Assembly: GCF_009689005.1 (NCBI RefSeq)
Contig: NZ_AP021879.1
Location: forward strand, 1,736,001-1,800,000
Length of the DNA stretch: 64,000 bases
Direction of reading: 5' to 3'
Source: Desulfosarcina ovata subsp. ovata
Lineage (GTDB): Bacteria > Desulfobacterota > Desulfobacteria > Desulfobacterales > Desulfosarcinaceae
Numbering within the stretch: the stretch's first letter is position 1; each line of letters starts with the position of its first letter. Made by a program: the position numbers and the translations under genes. Below are positions 1 through 9,494 of this stretch, one piece after another. The notes under the pieces were generated by a model, which worked only from the letters and a program-made list of their open reading frames with translations, was not told where the DNA came from and did not search any database.

Positions 1-1260
1 GCTTCTTTCAATGGCTTTGGGTTCAACCAGTTTGACATTCGCGGAAACGCCGAGAAGTTCCTTGATGGTTTTGGTGATCCGCCGTTCCAGCTGCTGCAGT
101 CCCTTGACCTCGTCGCTGAAACCTCGCTCGCCCACCTCTACCTTGACGGTCAGCACGTCCAGGTTGTCTTCTCGATCGACCACAAGCTGATAGTGGGGTT
201 CCACCTCTTTAATCTCCATCAGCACGCTTTCTATCTGAGAGGGGAATACATTCACGCCGCGAATGATCAGCATATCGTCACTGCGTCCCGTCACCCGGTT
301 CATCCGCACGTGGGTACGACCACAGACACACGGCTCGGGATTAAGTGAGGTGATATCCCGGGTGCGGTAGCGGATTACGGGGAAGGCCTCCTTGGTCAAC
401 GAGGTAAACACCAGTTCGCCGGTTTCGCCGTAAGGCAGCGGTTCAAGGGTTTTCGGGTCGACGATTTCGGCGATGAAGTGATCCTCAAAAACATGCAGCC
501 CCTTCTTGGCTTCGTGGCACTCGATGGCCACTCCGGGCCCCATCACTTCACTGAGCCCGTAAATGTCGACGGCCGTGAGATTCAGCTTGCGTTCAAGTTC
601 CTCGCGCATCTTCTCGGACCAGGGCTCGGCGCCGAAAATACCGAACTTGAACTTCAACGAAGCGAAGGACACGCCCATATCCTCCGCGATCTCTGCCAGA
701 TGAAGGGCGTAGGAGGGGGTTGAGGTAATAACGGTGGCACCAAAATCCTTCATGATAACCACTTGCCTTTTGGTATTGCCACCGGACACCGGAATCACCG
801 ACGCCCCCAATCGTTCAGCACCGTAATGCACGCCCAGGCCACCCGTAAAAAGGCCGTATCCGTATGCATTGTGGATGATATCACCGCGGCCTGCCCCCCC
901 GGCGGAGAGAGCACGGGCCATCAGCGTAGACCAGGTACCCACGTCCCTGGCGGTGTAGCCGACCACGGTCGGCTGACCGGTGGTTCCGGAGGAGGCATGA
1001 ATGCGCACCACATTGTCCATGGGAACGGCGAACATGTTGAAAGGATAATTATCCCGCAGGTCCTGTTTGGTCGTAAAAGGGACATATTTCAGGTCCTTCA
1101 GGGTTTTTATGTCGGCAGGTGTAATTCCGGCGGCTTTGAAGGTCTCACGATAAAAGGGGACACTGGCATAAACTCGCTGAAGAGTCGTCTGAAGCCGCCG
1201 AAGCTGAATGGATTCCAGCGCCTCACGGGGCATGGTTTCGTATTCGATGTCGTAAATCAA
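1..1260 (-). CDS. paaK: phenylacetate--CoA ligase, C-terminus cut by window edge
   Basis: An adenylate-forming ligase that activates phenylacetate or a similar aryl acid to its CoA thioester with ATP. The reverse-strand reading contains the P-loop-like motif [16 protein letters not shown], then a [11 protein letters not shown] stretch and a PSYALHLAE segment typical of the PaaK family, and it reaches the family's C-terminal VEPKAIERS at the edge. 420 codons are present; the family is about 430-440, so only the last residues are missing. I place the start at TTG 1258-1260 because GGAG lies 8 nt upstream and no ATG fits. The substrate is inferred from the family only; aryl-CoA ligases of this type are common in anaerobic aromatic degraders. 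Confidence 0.9.
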   Translation of the reverse strand, partial: MIYDIEYETMPREALESIQLRRLQTTLQRVYASVPFYRETFKAAGITPADIKTLKDLKYVPFTTKQDLRDNYPFNMFAVPMDNVVRIHASSGTTGQPTVVGYTARDVGTWSTLMARALSAGGAGRGDIIHNAYGYGLFTGGLGVHYGAERLGASVIPVSGGNTKRQVVIMKDFGATVITSTPSYALHLAEIAEDMGVSFASLKFKFGIFGAEPWSEKMREELERKLNLTAVDIYGLSEVMGPGVAIECHEAKKGLHVFEDHFIAEIVDPKTLEPLPYGETGELVFTSLTKEAFPVIRYRTRDITSLNPEPCVCGRTHVRMNRVTGRSDDMLIIRGVNVFPSQIESVLMEIKEVEPHYQLVVDREDNLDVLTVKVEVGERGFSDEVKGLQQLERRITKTIKELLGVSANVKLVEPKAIERS

Positions 1261-1336
1261 GAATCGTTCTCCTTTTTTCACCTGAATTGAAAATATCTGA
1301 CTGCAAAAACTTGTCCGCCCGATCACTGACCAAACA

Positions 1337-1367
1337 AAAGGCCGTGAGGAACATCCCCGCGGCCTTT
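1337..1367 (-). terminator. Rho-independent terminator of the crotonase gene
   Basis: AAAGGCCG (1337-1344) pairs perfectly with CGGCCTTT (1360-1367) around a 15-nt loop. Read on the minus strand the stem is followed by TGTTTGG, a short T-rich tail. It lies between the crotonase stop and the paaK start, so it would separate the two genes. Confidence 0.55.
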
Positions 1368-1447
1368 CTCCTCCAATAGCTACCAAAAACAGGCAGTTTC
1401 CAGCCTTTTGGGAACCATTCAAAAAAACCTACAGCGATCATATCCCG

Positions 1448-2239
1448 TTAGCCAAGCAGGGAGCCTTTGAATTCCGCTTTGCGCTTTTCAAGGAAGGCGC
1501 CGGTGCCCTCTTTGGCATCCGGACTGGCCATGCAGATCCCGAAGGCGTCGGCTTCGATCTGGAAACCGATGCCAATTTCAACGTTCATCCCGTTGTTGAC
1601 CGATTTCTTGGCCTCGCGCAGTGACACCTTGCCCTTCTTGGCAATTCCCTTGGCCGTCTTGTAGGTTTCTTCCATCAGCTTGTCCTTGGGAAAAACCCGG
1701 TTGACCAGACCGATCTTCTCGGCTTCCGGAGCCTTCACCATGGCACCGGTAAAAATCATCTCTTTGGCTCGGTTGATGCCGATCAGCCGCGCCAGTCGCT
1801 GGGTGCCACCGAATCCGGGGATGATTCCCAGCGTAATTTCCGGCAGGCCGAACGTAGCCGTTTCAGCGGCGTAGATAAAGTCACTGGCCAGGGCAATTTC
1901 GCTTCCTCCGCCCAGAGCAAAACCGTTAACCGCCGCGATCACCGGGATGGATAGGTCCTGTAGACGACTGAAAATCAACTGCCCTTTTCGCGAAAAGAGT
2001 TTTCCCTGGAGGGTGTTGAAGGTGGCCAATTCGGAAATATCGGCGCCGGCCACGAAAGACTTTTCTCCGGCACCGGTCAGAACCAGCACCCGGACCTGCT
2101 CATCGGCTTCAATTTCGTCCAGCGCTGACGCCAGCTCGTCCAGCAGTTGGCCGTTAATGGCGTTAAGGGCCTTGGGACGGTTAAACGTAATGGTGGCGAC
2201 ACCGTCGGTCACGTCAAAAATAATGTTCTCGTAAGCCAT
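1448..2239 (-). CDS. enoyl-CoA hydratase/isomerase (crotonase) family protein
   Basis: 263 residues, the normal length of a short-chain enoyl-CoA hydratase. The N-terminus has VATITFNRPKALNAI. The oxyanion-hole region reads FVAGADISEL and ALGGGSEIALASD, and the second catalytic glutamate lies in LPEITLGIIPGFGGTQ. Both glutamates expected for hydration of trans-2-enoyl-CoA are present. ATG is preceded by AGGAGGAGAG. It sits downstream of an amidase gene and upstream of paaK, so a role in acyl- or aryl-CoA degradation is likely, but exact chain-length preference (for example crotonyl-CoA) cannot be read from sequence. Confidence 0.93.
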   Translation of the reverse strand: MAYENIIFDVTDGVATITFNRPKALNAINGQLLDELASALDEIEADEQVRVLVLTGAGEKSFVAGADISELATFNTLQGKLFSRKGQLIFSRLQDLSIPVIAAVNGFALGGGSEIALASDFIYAAETATFGLPEITLGIIPGFGGTQRLARLIGINRAKEMIFTGAMVKAPEAEKIGLVNRVFPKDKLMEETYKTAKGIAKKGKVSLREAKKSVNNGMNVEIGIGFQIEADAFGICMASPDAKEGTGAFLEKRKAEFKGSLLG

Positions 2240-2278
2240 GTTTCTCTCTCCTCCTGCACGTTTCGGGTTAAGGCGATT

Positions 2279-4303
2279 TTATCCCTGCCTGTTTCTCGCT
2301 GTCGGCGGTTGAACAAAGGCAGTGGGAAGGGTATCTTTGATATATTGGCGAATACCGCGAATAATGCCGTCACACAGGGCTTCCTGATACTTGGCACTGG
2401 TCAGGCGCTTGCATTCCCGGGGGTTGGAAATAAAGGAGGTCTCAACCAGGATGGCCGGCATCTGAGCCCCCAGAAGAACGTAGAACGGCGCCTGCTTGAC
2501 ACCTTTACTACGAATATCACTGTACCCCCTCTTTTTCAGATGCAGGCACATCTCTTCCTGTACCATAGCCGCCAGGCGGCTGGATTCATTGATTTTGGCA
2601 TTCTGCATCAGATCATTGAGGATCGACTCGAGATCGCTGATATTTTTCGCCGAGGTGGCGTTTTCCCGGGCAGCCACCCGAATGGCGTCATCGTCCGTGG
2701 CCAGGTTGAGAAAAAATGTCTCAATCCCGTAAACCCGATGATCCCTGACGGCATTGGTATGGATGGAAACGAACAGATCGGCGTTCTGGGTATTGGCGAT
2801 CGCCGTCCGCTCCTCCAGGGTCAGGTAGCGATCGGTGGTACGGGTGAGAATCGCGTCACACTTGAGTTCGCGCTCCACCTTGCGGGCCAGCCGTTTTGCG
2901 ATTTCAAGAACCACGTGCTTTTCATGCACGCCTTTGCGATATCCGGGAGCGCCATAATCTTTGCCGCCATGGCCCGGGTCGATGATGATGCGGCTGACGC
3001 CAAGGGCAAATTGCCGGGCGATGGCGCCGGGGGGCAACTTGCCGTTAGCAGGCGGCAAGGGGGCAGCATACGGTTTTCCGACGGTTTTGCCCGTTTCCAT
3101 CCCCCATACGTCCAGGACGATGCGAAATGGATTTTTCAGGGAAAAAATCTTGTAGTTTTTAAATGACTTGATATCAACGACGATTCTGACCGACTCGGGG
3201 GTGTACTGTCCTGCCCGCGCATCACTGAGCAGTTCATCGTTAATGGGGATGAATTTCTTGATATCCTTTCCCAACCGGCTGTTGCTCAGATCGATATAGA
3301 GCCGCTGCGGTTTTTTAATGGAAGGATCCTTTTTCAGCAGTCGATGGGTAAAACGGGTCTCCTGGTCCGCATCGACCACAATACGCGTATAACTGGGATT
3401 GGACCAGAAACGCAGGCCCTGCACCGTTACCCGGCCCGTTCCCACGGGTCCTTTTTGCGGGGTGAGGCCTGACGACGCGGCGCCTGACCGGTTGATCATC
3501 GCGGCCAGCGGATCCGTCTGATCCACGGCTGACGCCACTGCCACCGGAACCGCCGTCGGTTTCAGTTCACCGGCGGCCTTGCCAGCAAACGGGCTGCCGG
3601 GAAACTCCCGCTGAACCCGTCTGAAATAGTCATCGGCCGTATCCCGGTCGGCAGATCGATGGGAGGCGCCGGCCAATCCCCGGTAAACAACGGCGACCAT
3701 GTAAAGGGCCTCGGCAGCATGGGGCCCCCGGGGATCGGTGCGGTGGGCCGTCTGGAACCGATCGATGCAGCGCTGCCACTGATCCCGGTATTTTTTGCGG
3801 GTGCCACTGGATAGCAAATCGTTGTAGGCCGCATGGGCTTTTTTCAAATGGCGTCCAGCTGCCACAGTTTCGGGTGGTGTTGCCGGCTTCCCCAGCGCCT
3901 TCAATTGCGTTTGTGATTTGGGGGTATAGCGACTGTCGGGAAATTGCCGGATGATCCGCTGAAACACATCCACTGCTTCGCTTTGGTCTGCGGCAAGGTA
4001 GGAGCGTTTGTGCAGTTCCAGATACAACAGTCCGGCTCTGTACAGTCCGGCGGCCGCCCAGGGGCCGGACGGATCCAGCCGGGCTACGCCTTTGAACTTT
4101 TCAATGCATGCCAGCCATTTGTCTCGATATTTCTGATGGCGCGGGTTCTTTTTAAGGGCTGTATAGGCCTTTTCGGCATGATAGAATTGCTCTTTGGGCG
4201 TCATGGCCCAGGACAGCGGCGCACAAACCATCCCTGCGAGAAGTGCGGCCAGCATTAGCAGGGTCACTGCCGCATATGTTGGTTTGTCGGCAAACTCATG
4301 CAT
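2279..4303 (-). CDS. N-acetylmuramoyl-L-alanine amidase with TPR-like and AMIN domains
   Basis: 674 residues. A hydrophobic signal-type segment (residues about 10-33) is followed by two TPR-like repeats (about 36-110 and 130-240, sharing KYRDxW and FPxSxF patterns), an AMIN domain (about 293-400, starting VTVQGLRFWSNPSYTRIVVD) and a C-terminal Amidase_3 domain (about 436-655). The zinc motif DPGHGGKDYGAPG, a downstream SIHTNA histidine and the catalytic glutamate in LVETSFISNP are all visible. It would cleave the amide bond between MurNAc and the stem peptide in the periplasm, as AmiA/B/C do at septation, with AMIN targeting. The TPR-like front end is longer than in E. coli AmiC. mutS ends 18 nt upstream, suggesting cotranscription. 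Confidence 0.93.
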   Translation of the reverse strand: MHEFADKPTYAAVTLLMLAALLAGMVCAPLSWAMTPKEQFYHAEKAYTALKKNPRHQKYRDKWLACIEKFKGVARLDPSGPWAAAGLYRAGLLYLELHKRSYLAADQSEAVDVFQRIIRQFPDSRYTPKSQTQLKALGKPATPPETVAAGRHLKKAHAAYNDLLSSGTRKKYRDQWQRCIDRFQTAHRTDPRGPHAAEALYMVAVVYRGLAGASHRSADRDTADDYFRRVQREFPGSPFAGKAAGELKPTAVPVAVASAVDQTDPLAAMINRSGAASSGLTPQKGPVGTGRVTVQGLRFWSNPSYTRIVVDADQETRFTHRLLKKDPSIKKPQRLYIDLSNSRLGKDIKKFIPINDELLSDARAGQYTPESVRIVVDIKSFKNYKIFSLKNPFRIVLDVWGMETGKTVGKPYAAPLPPANGKLPPGAIARQFALGVSRIIIDPGHGGKDYGAPGYRKGVHEKHVVLEIAKRLARKVERELKCDAILTRTTDRYLTLEERTAIANTQNADLFVSIHTNAVRDHRVYGIETFFLNLATDDDAIRVAARENATSAKNISDLESILNDLMQNAKINESSRLAAMVQEEMCLHLKKRGYSDIRSKGVKQAPFYVLLGAQMPAILVETSFISNPRECKRLTSAKYQEALCDGIIRGIRQYIKDTLPTAFVQPPTARNRQG

Positions 4304-4320
4304 ATCGATATCGTTTCGTG

Positions 4321-6948
4321 TCAGTAGACGACTAACTGGGCCTGGTTTTGCAGCTCATTCAATGTATTCAGGGCATCAATGGGGGTCATGCGCCCAAGGT
4401 CGAGCATCTGCAGGGTCTCTACCACTTTTCGTTCGACCGGACTGAACAGGCCGAGCTGTACGTGCCCGTCACCTTTTTTGCCACCGCTCCGGGTCGGTTT
4501 TTTTTCGCCGACCTGGGGATGCGCCCCGGATTCGATCTGGGCCAAAATCTTCTTTGAGCGGCGAATCACCGATTCCGGGATTCCCGCCAGACGGGCCACC
4601 TGAATGCCGTAGCTGCGGTTGGTACCGCCTGCGACCAGTTTTCTCAGAAAAATGATTTCGTCGTTCCACTCTTTGACGGCAATGTTGTAATTTTTCACCC
4701 GCTCGAGTTGCTCAGCCAGTTCGGTCAATTCATGGTAGTGGGTGGCGAAAAGGGTGCGCGTTCCGTTTCCGTTCAGGTCGTGCAGGTGCTCGGCCACGGC
4801 CCAGGCAATGCTCAGCCCGTCATAGGTCGAAGTCCCCCGGCCAATCTCATCCAGAATCACCAGGCTGTTTGCAGTAGCGTTGTTGACGATATTGGCCGTC
4901 TCCTGCATCTCCACCATGAAGGTGCTCTGGCCGGCGGAAAGATTATCCAGGGCCCCCACCCGGGTAAAAATGCGGTCGGTCAAAGCGATATTGGCCGATG
5001 CCGCCGGCACGAAGCTGCCCATCTGGGCCATGATGGTAATCAGGGCCACCTGGCGAAGCACCGTGGATTTGCCGGCCATGTTGGGGCCCGTGATAATCAG
5101 CACCTGATTGGCCTGATTGTCCAGAAGAATGGAGTTGGGGACAAACCGTTCGCCGGTAATCAGCTTCTCCACCACCGGATGACGCCCCTCCTGGATATCC
5201 AAAACGCCCTCGGAATTGATTTGCGGTTGGCAGTAGCCGTTATTATGGGCCACTTCGGCAAATGCAACCAGGCAATCAACGCGCGCGATGAATCGGGCGA
5301 TGGCCTGAACCTTGGCATGCCGGGCCTTGGCCTGATCCCTGACCTCGATAAAGAGACGCAATTCCAGACTGGCGCGCTGATCCTCTGCATTGAGCACCCG
5401 GGATTCAAAGTGCTTCAAATCGTCGGTGATATAGCGTTCGGCATTGACCAGGGTCTGTTTGCGCACGTAGTGATCGGGCACCGATTCGCTGTGTGCGCGC
5501 GGAATTTCGATATAATAGCCGAAAACCTTGTTGAAACGCACCTTGAGTGAATTGATGCCCGTTGTGCTGCGCTCTTTGGCTTCCAATTCGGCCAGCCAAC
5601 CCTTGCCATCCTGGCTGATGCGGATCAGTTCGTCCAGTTCGTCATTGTATCCGGTGCAGATCATGCCCCCCTCGGAGGTGACCGGCGGGGCATCCTCGCG
5701 AATGGCCTGATCGATCAGATCGGCCAGTTCATCAAGGGGTCGGGTATCCTCATGGCAGGCATAATGATCCGACGTCAATTCGGTCAGGGCGGCGAAGACC
5801 GCTTTGAGTGCCCGGATGGAAAGTTTCAATGCCGTCAGGTCCCGGGCATTGCCGTGCCCCATGGCGATTTTGCTGCCCAGCCGCTCCAGATCCCGTACCG
5901 ATTTGAGGGCCTGGCGAAGATCCTTTCGTGCCTGCATCCGCTCCACGCCTTCGGCCACCGCCGCATAGCGTCTCTGGATGCGTGCCGCATCGAGCATCGG
6001 ATAACGCAACCATTGCGCCATCAGCCGCCCCCCCATGGCCGTGACCGTCTGGTCCAGGATGTCCAGAAGCGTCCCCTGGCGGCCGCCCGTACGGATACTG
6101 CGCAGCAGTTCCAGGTTCCGGCAGCTCTGATCGTCAACGACCAGGAAGGCCCCCAAAAAATAGGTTTGAATGCCATGCAGGTGTTCAAGCTTCTGGCGCT
6201 GGGTTTCGGTGACGTAATGCACCAGTGCGCCAGCGGCCCCGATCCCGGCTTTCATGGATTCACAACCGAATCCTTCAAGGGAAAGGGTCTCGAATTGATC
6301 CATAAGCCGCTGCCGGCCGGCACCCCATTCAAACGTGGCATCCTCCAGCACGGTGATGGCGAAGTTGAGCGGGTTGTCCCTCAGCACGGTGAACGCCGCA
6401 TCCTCCTCGAGGGATACGGGCATCAGGATCTCGCGGGGGGCCACCCGCATCATTTCGTCGACAATGGCCGCGACATCAGCGGTTTCGGTCAACCGGAAAG
6501 TCCCCGTGGAAATATCCAGGCTGGCCAGCCCGGTGACCTGCTGATGCCGCGAGAAGGCCAGCACAAAATTATTGGCCCTGGCATCCAGCAGTTCGTCTTC
6601 GACGATCATCCCCGGGGTCACCACGCGGACCACTTCGCGCTTGACCAGGCCCTTGGCGGCCTTGGGGTCCTCCACCTGATCGCAGATGGCCACCTTATGA
6701 CCCTTTTCGATCAACCGGGCGATGTAGCCCTGGGCGGCCCGATAGGGTACACCGCACATGGGTACCGCGGCGTCGTTGTTTTTGTTGCGGGACGTGAGGG
6801 TGATTTCCAATGCACCCGAGGCGACTTTGGCGTCCTCGAAAAACATCTCATAGAAATCGCCCATGCGGTAAAAAAGCAGGACGTCGGGATACCGCTCCTT
6901 AATGGAGAGGTATTGCTGCATCATAGGGGTCGATTTGACAGGGGCCAT
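4321..6948 (-). CDS. mutS: DNA mismatch repair protein MutS
   Basis: 875 residues, full length for MutS. The N-terminal mismatch-binding domain has the intercalating GDFYEMF motif near residue 35. Connector, lever and clamp regions follow, and the C-terminal ABC-type ATPase carries Walker A GPNMAGKST, a Walker B region ending LDEIGRGTST and the conserved FATHYHELTELA. It recognises mismatches as a dimer and recruits MutL, which is not in this window. I use ATG at 6946-6948; a TTG lies one codon upstream. The last about 20 residues (MTPIDALNTLNELQ) match the usual C-terminal helical tail. Confidence 0.98.
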   Translation of the reverse strand: MAPVKSTPMMQQYLSIKERYPDVLLFYRMGDFYEMFFEDAKVASGALEITLTSRNKNNDAAVPMCGVPYRAAQGYIARLIEKGHKVAICDQVEDPKAAKGLVKREVVRVVTPGMIVEDELLDARANNFVLAFSRHQQVTGLASLDISTGTFRLTETADVAAIVDEMMRVAPREILMPVSLEEDAAFTVLRDNPLNFAITVLEDATFEWGAGRQRLMDQFETLSLEGFGCESMKAGIGAAGALVHYVTETQRQKLEHLHGIQTYFLGAFLVVDDQSCRNLELLRSIRTGGRQGTLLDILDQTVTAMGGRLMAQWLRYPMLDAARIQRRYAAVAEGVERMQARKDLRQALKSVRDLERLGSKIAMGHGNARDLTALKLSIRALKAVFAALTELTSDHYACHEDTRPLDELADLIDQAIREDAPPVTSEGGMICTGYNDELDELIRISQDGKGWLAELEAKERSTTGINSLKVRFNKVFGYYIEIPRAHSESVPDHYVRKQTLVNAERYITDDLKHFESRVLNAEDQRASLELRLFIEVRDQAKARHAKVQAIARFIARVDCLVAFAEVAHNNGYCQPQINSEGVLDIQEGRHPVVEKLITGERFVPNSILLDNQANQVLIITGPNMAGKSTVLRQVALITIMAQMGSFVPAASANIALTDRIFTRVGALDNLSAGQSTFMVEMQETANIVNNATANSLVILDEIGRGTSTYDGLSIAWAVAEHLHDLNGNGTRTLFATHYHELTELAEQLERVKNYNIAVKEWNDEIIFLRKLVAGGTNRSYGIQVARLAGIPESVIRRSKKILAQIESGAHPQVGEKKPTRSGGKKGDGHVQLGLFSPVERKVVETLQMLDLGRMTPIDALNTLNELQNQAQLVVY

Positions 6949-6980
6949 CAATCAGTCAGTCAGTAACGGCACGATCCGGA

Positions 6981-7376
6981 TTATTTCACTTCGGCAGCCA
7001 CCACTATGTCATCATCCGTAACAGGAGCGGCGGTAACCGTGTCGGGCGCGGGTTCGGCAGCCGCCGTCTGGCTGCGGAGCTGCTGTTCCAACGTGGCCAC
7101 GGTTTCCACCAGGCTGGCCTCCTTGGCTTTGAGAGCCTTGATGATTTTGGCGTCTTTGAAGTGTTTGAACAGGCTGAGAAAGTAGGTCAGCAGAATCCCC
7201 AGCAGAAAAAAAGCCACAAAAAAGATGGCATTGGCCAGAAACGGGGTTTCATAGAAAAAAAAGCCCAGATTGAGCACCAAATGGCTCTCGGACATAAAAA
7301 ATCCGCGGTTTTGGTAGATGATCAGCCCGACAAAACCGAAGACGACTATCCAGAAGGCGATTTTCACCTTTTTCAT
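6981..7376 (-). CDS. LapA-like inner-membrane protein (DUF1049-type)
   Basis: 131 residues. Two membrane helices (about residues 5-22 and 45-72, the second ending LLTYFLSLFKHF) are followed by a cytoplasmic coiled coil and an Ala/Pro-rich acidic tail. This is the layout of LapA/YciS proteins that help control LPS assembly in E. coli; here the role is inferred. The ATG at 7376 has GGGAG 9 nt upstream; a GTG six codons earlier is possible. It sits 29 nt upstream of mutS on the same strand. Confidence 0.7.
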   Translation of the reverse strand: MKKVKIAFWIVVFGFVGLIIYQNRGFFMSESHLVLNLGFFFYETPFLANAIFFVAFFLLGILLTYFLSLFKHFKDAKIIKALKAKEASLVETVATLEQQLRSQTAAAEPAPDTVTAAPVTDDDIVVAAEVK

Positions 7377-7518
7377 TGACTGTTTCTCCCTCACCTCGTT
7401 CGCGTTGTGGTTGGGTTCAAGATCTTGCAGGGAATGGCGGCCTTTATTTTGAAGCGTCCCTCAACGTCCTTAAAATCCTTGGATTATCGAGCATATCTAT
7501 CCTTTTCCACCCGAAAAC

Positions 7519-8307
7519 TCAACCTTTTTTTCGGTTCAGGGGAACCAGTTCGATCGATCCCCAGGCCCCCATCTGACGGCCAACAACCACGACAATACCA
7601 AGGATATCCCCCATCCCGCGGCCCGACTGGATGGCGCCGTCGATATCCCCGGGGCGTTGAATCCGGTTGCCGATGGCGGTGGCCGCCGCATCGGCCAGGG
7701 CACTGGACCGGGCGACCACACAGACGGCATCGGCAACACCGCGGGAGAGGGAGTGGCCCACCGTCCCCGAGGAGGTGCAGAGCCCCAGCCCATCGCCGGT
7801 ATCCGGAATTTTCAGCCCCATCTTCATGCTCAGGGGCGAGGCGCCCGCAAAAATCCCGGCCACCAGCGGCGCATCGCTCTTCACAAAGAGATCTCCGCCA
7901 TTTTCAACAACGATCCGGGAAGTTGCCTCCAGCAACCCGCGACCGACAGATTCGGCGATGGCCCCGGCCACAGCCGCCATGGGGCCGACCCCGGCAGCCT
8001 GGCCGGCGTGAATCATCTGACGGACCACCAGGGGGGCCGGCGACACATTCGGCCAGGGGACCAGCGTGGTGGCAAATTCCGGGTAACGCCGGATGTATCC
8101 GGCAATCTGCCCCCGGCAGTCCAACACGTGTTCACGGGCCTCATCGGCCAGAGGTCGCTCGGCCTGAATCAACAGGTCGGTCTGTTCGCACACCACCCGA
8201 AAGGCCACCAGGCCGGTGGTGTGGACCCGTTCCCGATAGGTTCGTTTCCGATAGCTCTCCGGTAAGGGTGCCCGTCCACGCGACGGTTTGGCCGGTTTGC
8301 TACCCAT
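7519..8307 (-). CDS. UPF0280 family protein
   Basis: 262 residues, matching the UPF0280 family, which is distantly related in fold to ApbE flavin transferases. Conserved stretches are VHTTGLVAFRVVCEQTDL, AAVAGAIAESVG, VVENGGDLF and the C-terminal LCTSSGTVGHSLS followed by DAVCVVA. No biochemical function is established for the family that I can name with certainty. The start codon lies 2 nt after the stop of the dGTPase-like gene, so the two are probably translated from one message. Confidence 0.85.
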   Translation of the reverse strand: MGSKPAKPSRGRAPLPESYRKRTYRERVHTTGLVAFRVVCEQTDLLIQAERPLADEAREHVLDCRGQIAGYIRRYPEFATTLVPWPNVSPAPLVVRQMIHAGQAAGVGPMAAVAGAIAESVGRGLLEATSRIVVENGGDLFVKSDAPLVAGIFAGASPLSMKMGLKIPDTGDGLGLCTSSGTVGHSLSRGVADAVCVVARSSALADAAATAIGNRIQRPGDIDGAIQSGRGMGDILGIVVVVGRQMGAWGSIELVPLNRKKG

Positions 8308-8309
8308 GT

Positions 8310-9494
8310 TTAGATTTGGACGACCGGCCGCAGATGCGCTGGGAACCGATTCAGGAAATAGCTGTCGGTCATGCCAGCAATGTAGTCTCGCACGATCTCC
8401 GGATGACTGTGGTCCTCGACATAATCGTCCGACATGTCCGCCAGAAAACCGGAAAAGATGTCCGATTCCCGGTTGCCGGTCGTGAGGTCTTCAAGATAGG
8501 TGTCAAACAACATGCCAAACAGTTTTTTGATGGTCGCCGAATGCACCTTGTTTTTTGGATTGGTGTAGATCCGATTCAGGTTAAAGGTCTTGAGGTTTTT
8601 CAGCGCATCGGAAATCCCGGGGCTGAAGGCGATAAACCGGTTGGCATAAGAGTTCTGGATAATGTCGGTCACCAGGCGGTAGACAATGGTGCCATTGGAA
8701 TTGCCCAAAATACGAACGATGGATGCCGGGATCTCTCCCCGTTTCAGCAGGCCGAGGCGGATGGCGTCTTCCAGATCCCGGCCGATATAGGCGATGGTGT
8801 CGGCCATGCGCACGACGCACCCCTCGGTGGTCATGGGCACCAGGGCCAGGGCCGGGTTGGCCTTTTTGGTACTGATCTCCGCCTCAAAGGTGGAAAAGGT
8901 CTTGTCGGGTTGAGGCGTCAGCAGACGGTTATGGATCTCGCCGTCGTGGCAGAGAATGCCATCCAAGGTCTGCAGGCACAGGTTCCAGCCCTGCCCTTTT
9001 CGCTCCACCCGGTCGAGGAACTGGATGCTCTGGACGTTGTGCAAAAAGTTTCCGATGCCGGCTTTCAGGCACAACTCGGACAGGTAGCGTTCGCCTTCAT
9101 GACCGAACGGCGTGTGACCGATGTCGTGACCCAGCGCGATGGCTTCGATCAAATCCTCGTTAAGTCTTAAAAAACGCCCGATGGTGCGACCGATCTTGGA
9201 AACCAACTGCACATGCAGAACGCGGTGAGTGATGTGATCATTGGCGATCAGGGAAAAAACCTGGGTTTTGTCGTTGTAACGGGTATAGGCACGGCTGTGC
9301 AGGATGCGGTCAGCATCCAGGGAGAAGGCCTGCCGGTAGCCGGCCGCCGAATCGAAGATCGGATGACGGCGTATCCCGGCGTTGCTGAATGTGGCGGCCG
9401 ATGAAAAGATGGTCCGTTCACGCCGGTTCAGGTCCGCCTTCAACCGGTCCAGGACCGGCTGGGTTGTGACATCTTCAGATTTCTCCATTGTCAA
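8310..9494 (-). CDS. dgt: deoxyguanosinetriphosphate triphosphohydrolase-like HD protein
   Basis: 394 residues with the HD phosphohydrolase core: HRVLHVQLVSKIGR, then GHDIGHTPFGHEGE (HD motif) and a downstream DTIAYIGRDLEDA aspartate completing the metal site. The N-terminal DPGRILHSRAYTRY-like segment (DADRILHSRAYTRY) is typical of dGTPase-like proteins. The family removes triphosphate from dNTPs, controlling pools. The first codons overlap the end of the ATP-grasp gene by 20 nt, implying translational coupling. Substrate preference beyond dGTP is unknown. Confidence 0.9.
   Translation of the reverse strand: MTMEKSEDVTTQPVLDRLKADLNRRERTIFSSAATFSNAGIRRHPIFDSAAGYRQAFSLDADRILHSRAYTRYNDKTQVFSLIANDHITHRVLHVQLVSKIGRTIGRFLRLNEDLIEAIALGHDIGHTPFGHEGERYLSELCLKAGIGNFLHNVQSIQFLDRVERKGQGWNLCLQTLDGILCHDGEIHNRLLTPQPDKTFSTFEAEISTKKANPALALVPMTTEGCVVRMADTIAYIGRDLEDAIRLGLLKRGEIPASIVRILGNSNGTIVYRLVTDIIQNSYANRFIAFSPGISDALKNLKTFNLNRIYTNPKNKVHSATIKKLFGMLFDTYLEDLTTGNRESDIFSGFLADMSDDYVEDHSHPEIVRDYIAGMTDSYFLNRFPAHLRPVVQI

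Noticed and set aside
1223..1441. 72-residue minus-strand frame between paaK and the crotonase gene
   Set aside because: Overlaps the paaK start and includes the terminator; no ribosome site.
5752..6966. 404-residue plus-strand frame
   Set aside because: Antisense of mutS; low-complexity, no domain.
7407..9170. 587-residue plus-strand frame
   Set aside because: Antisense of UPF0280 and the HD protein; Arg/Pro/Gly-rich composition, no domain.
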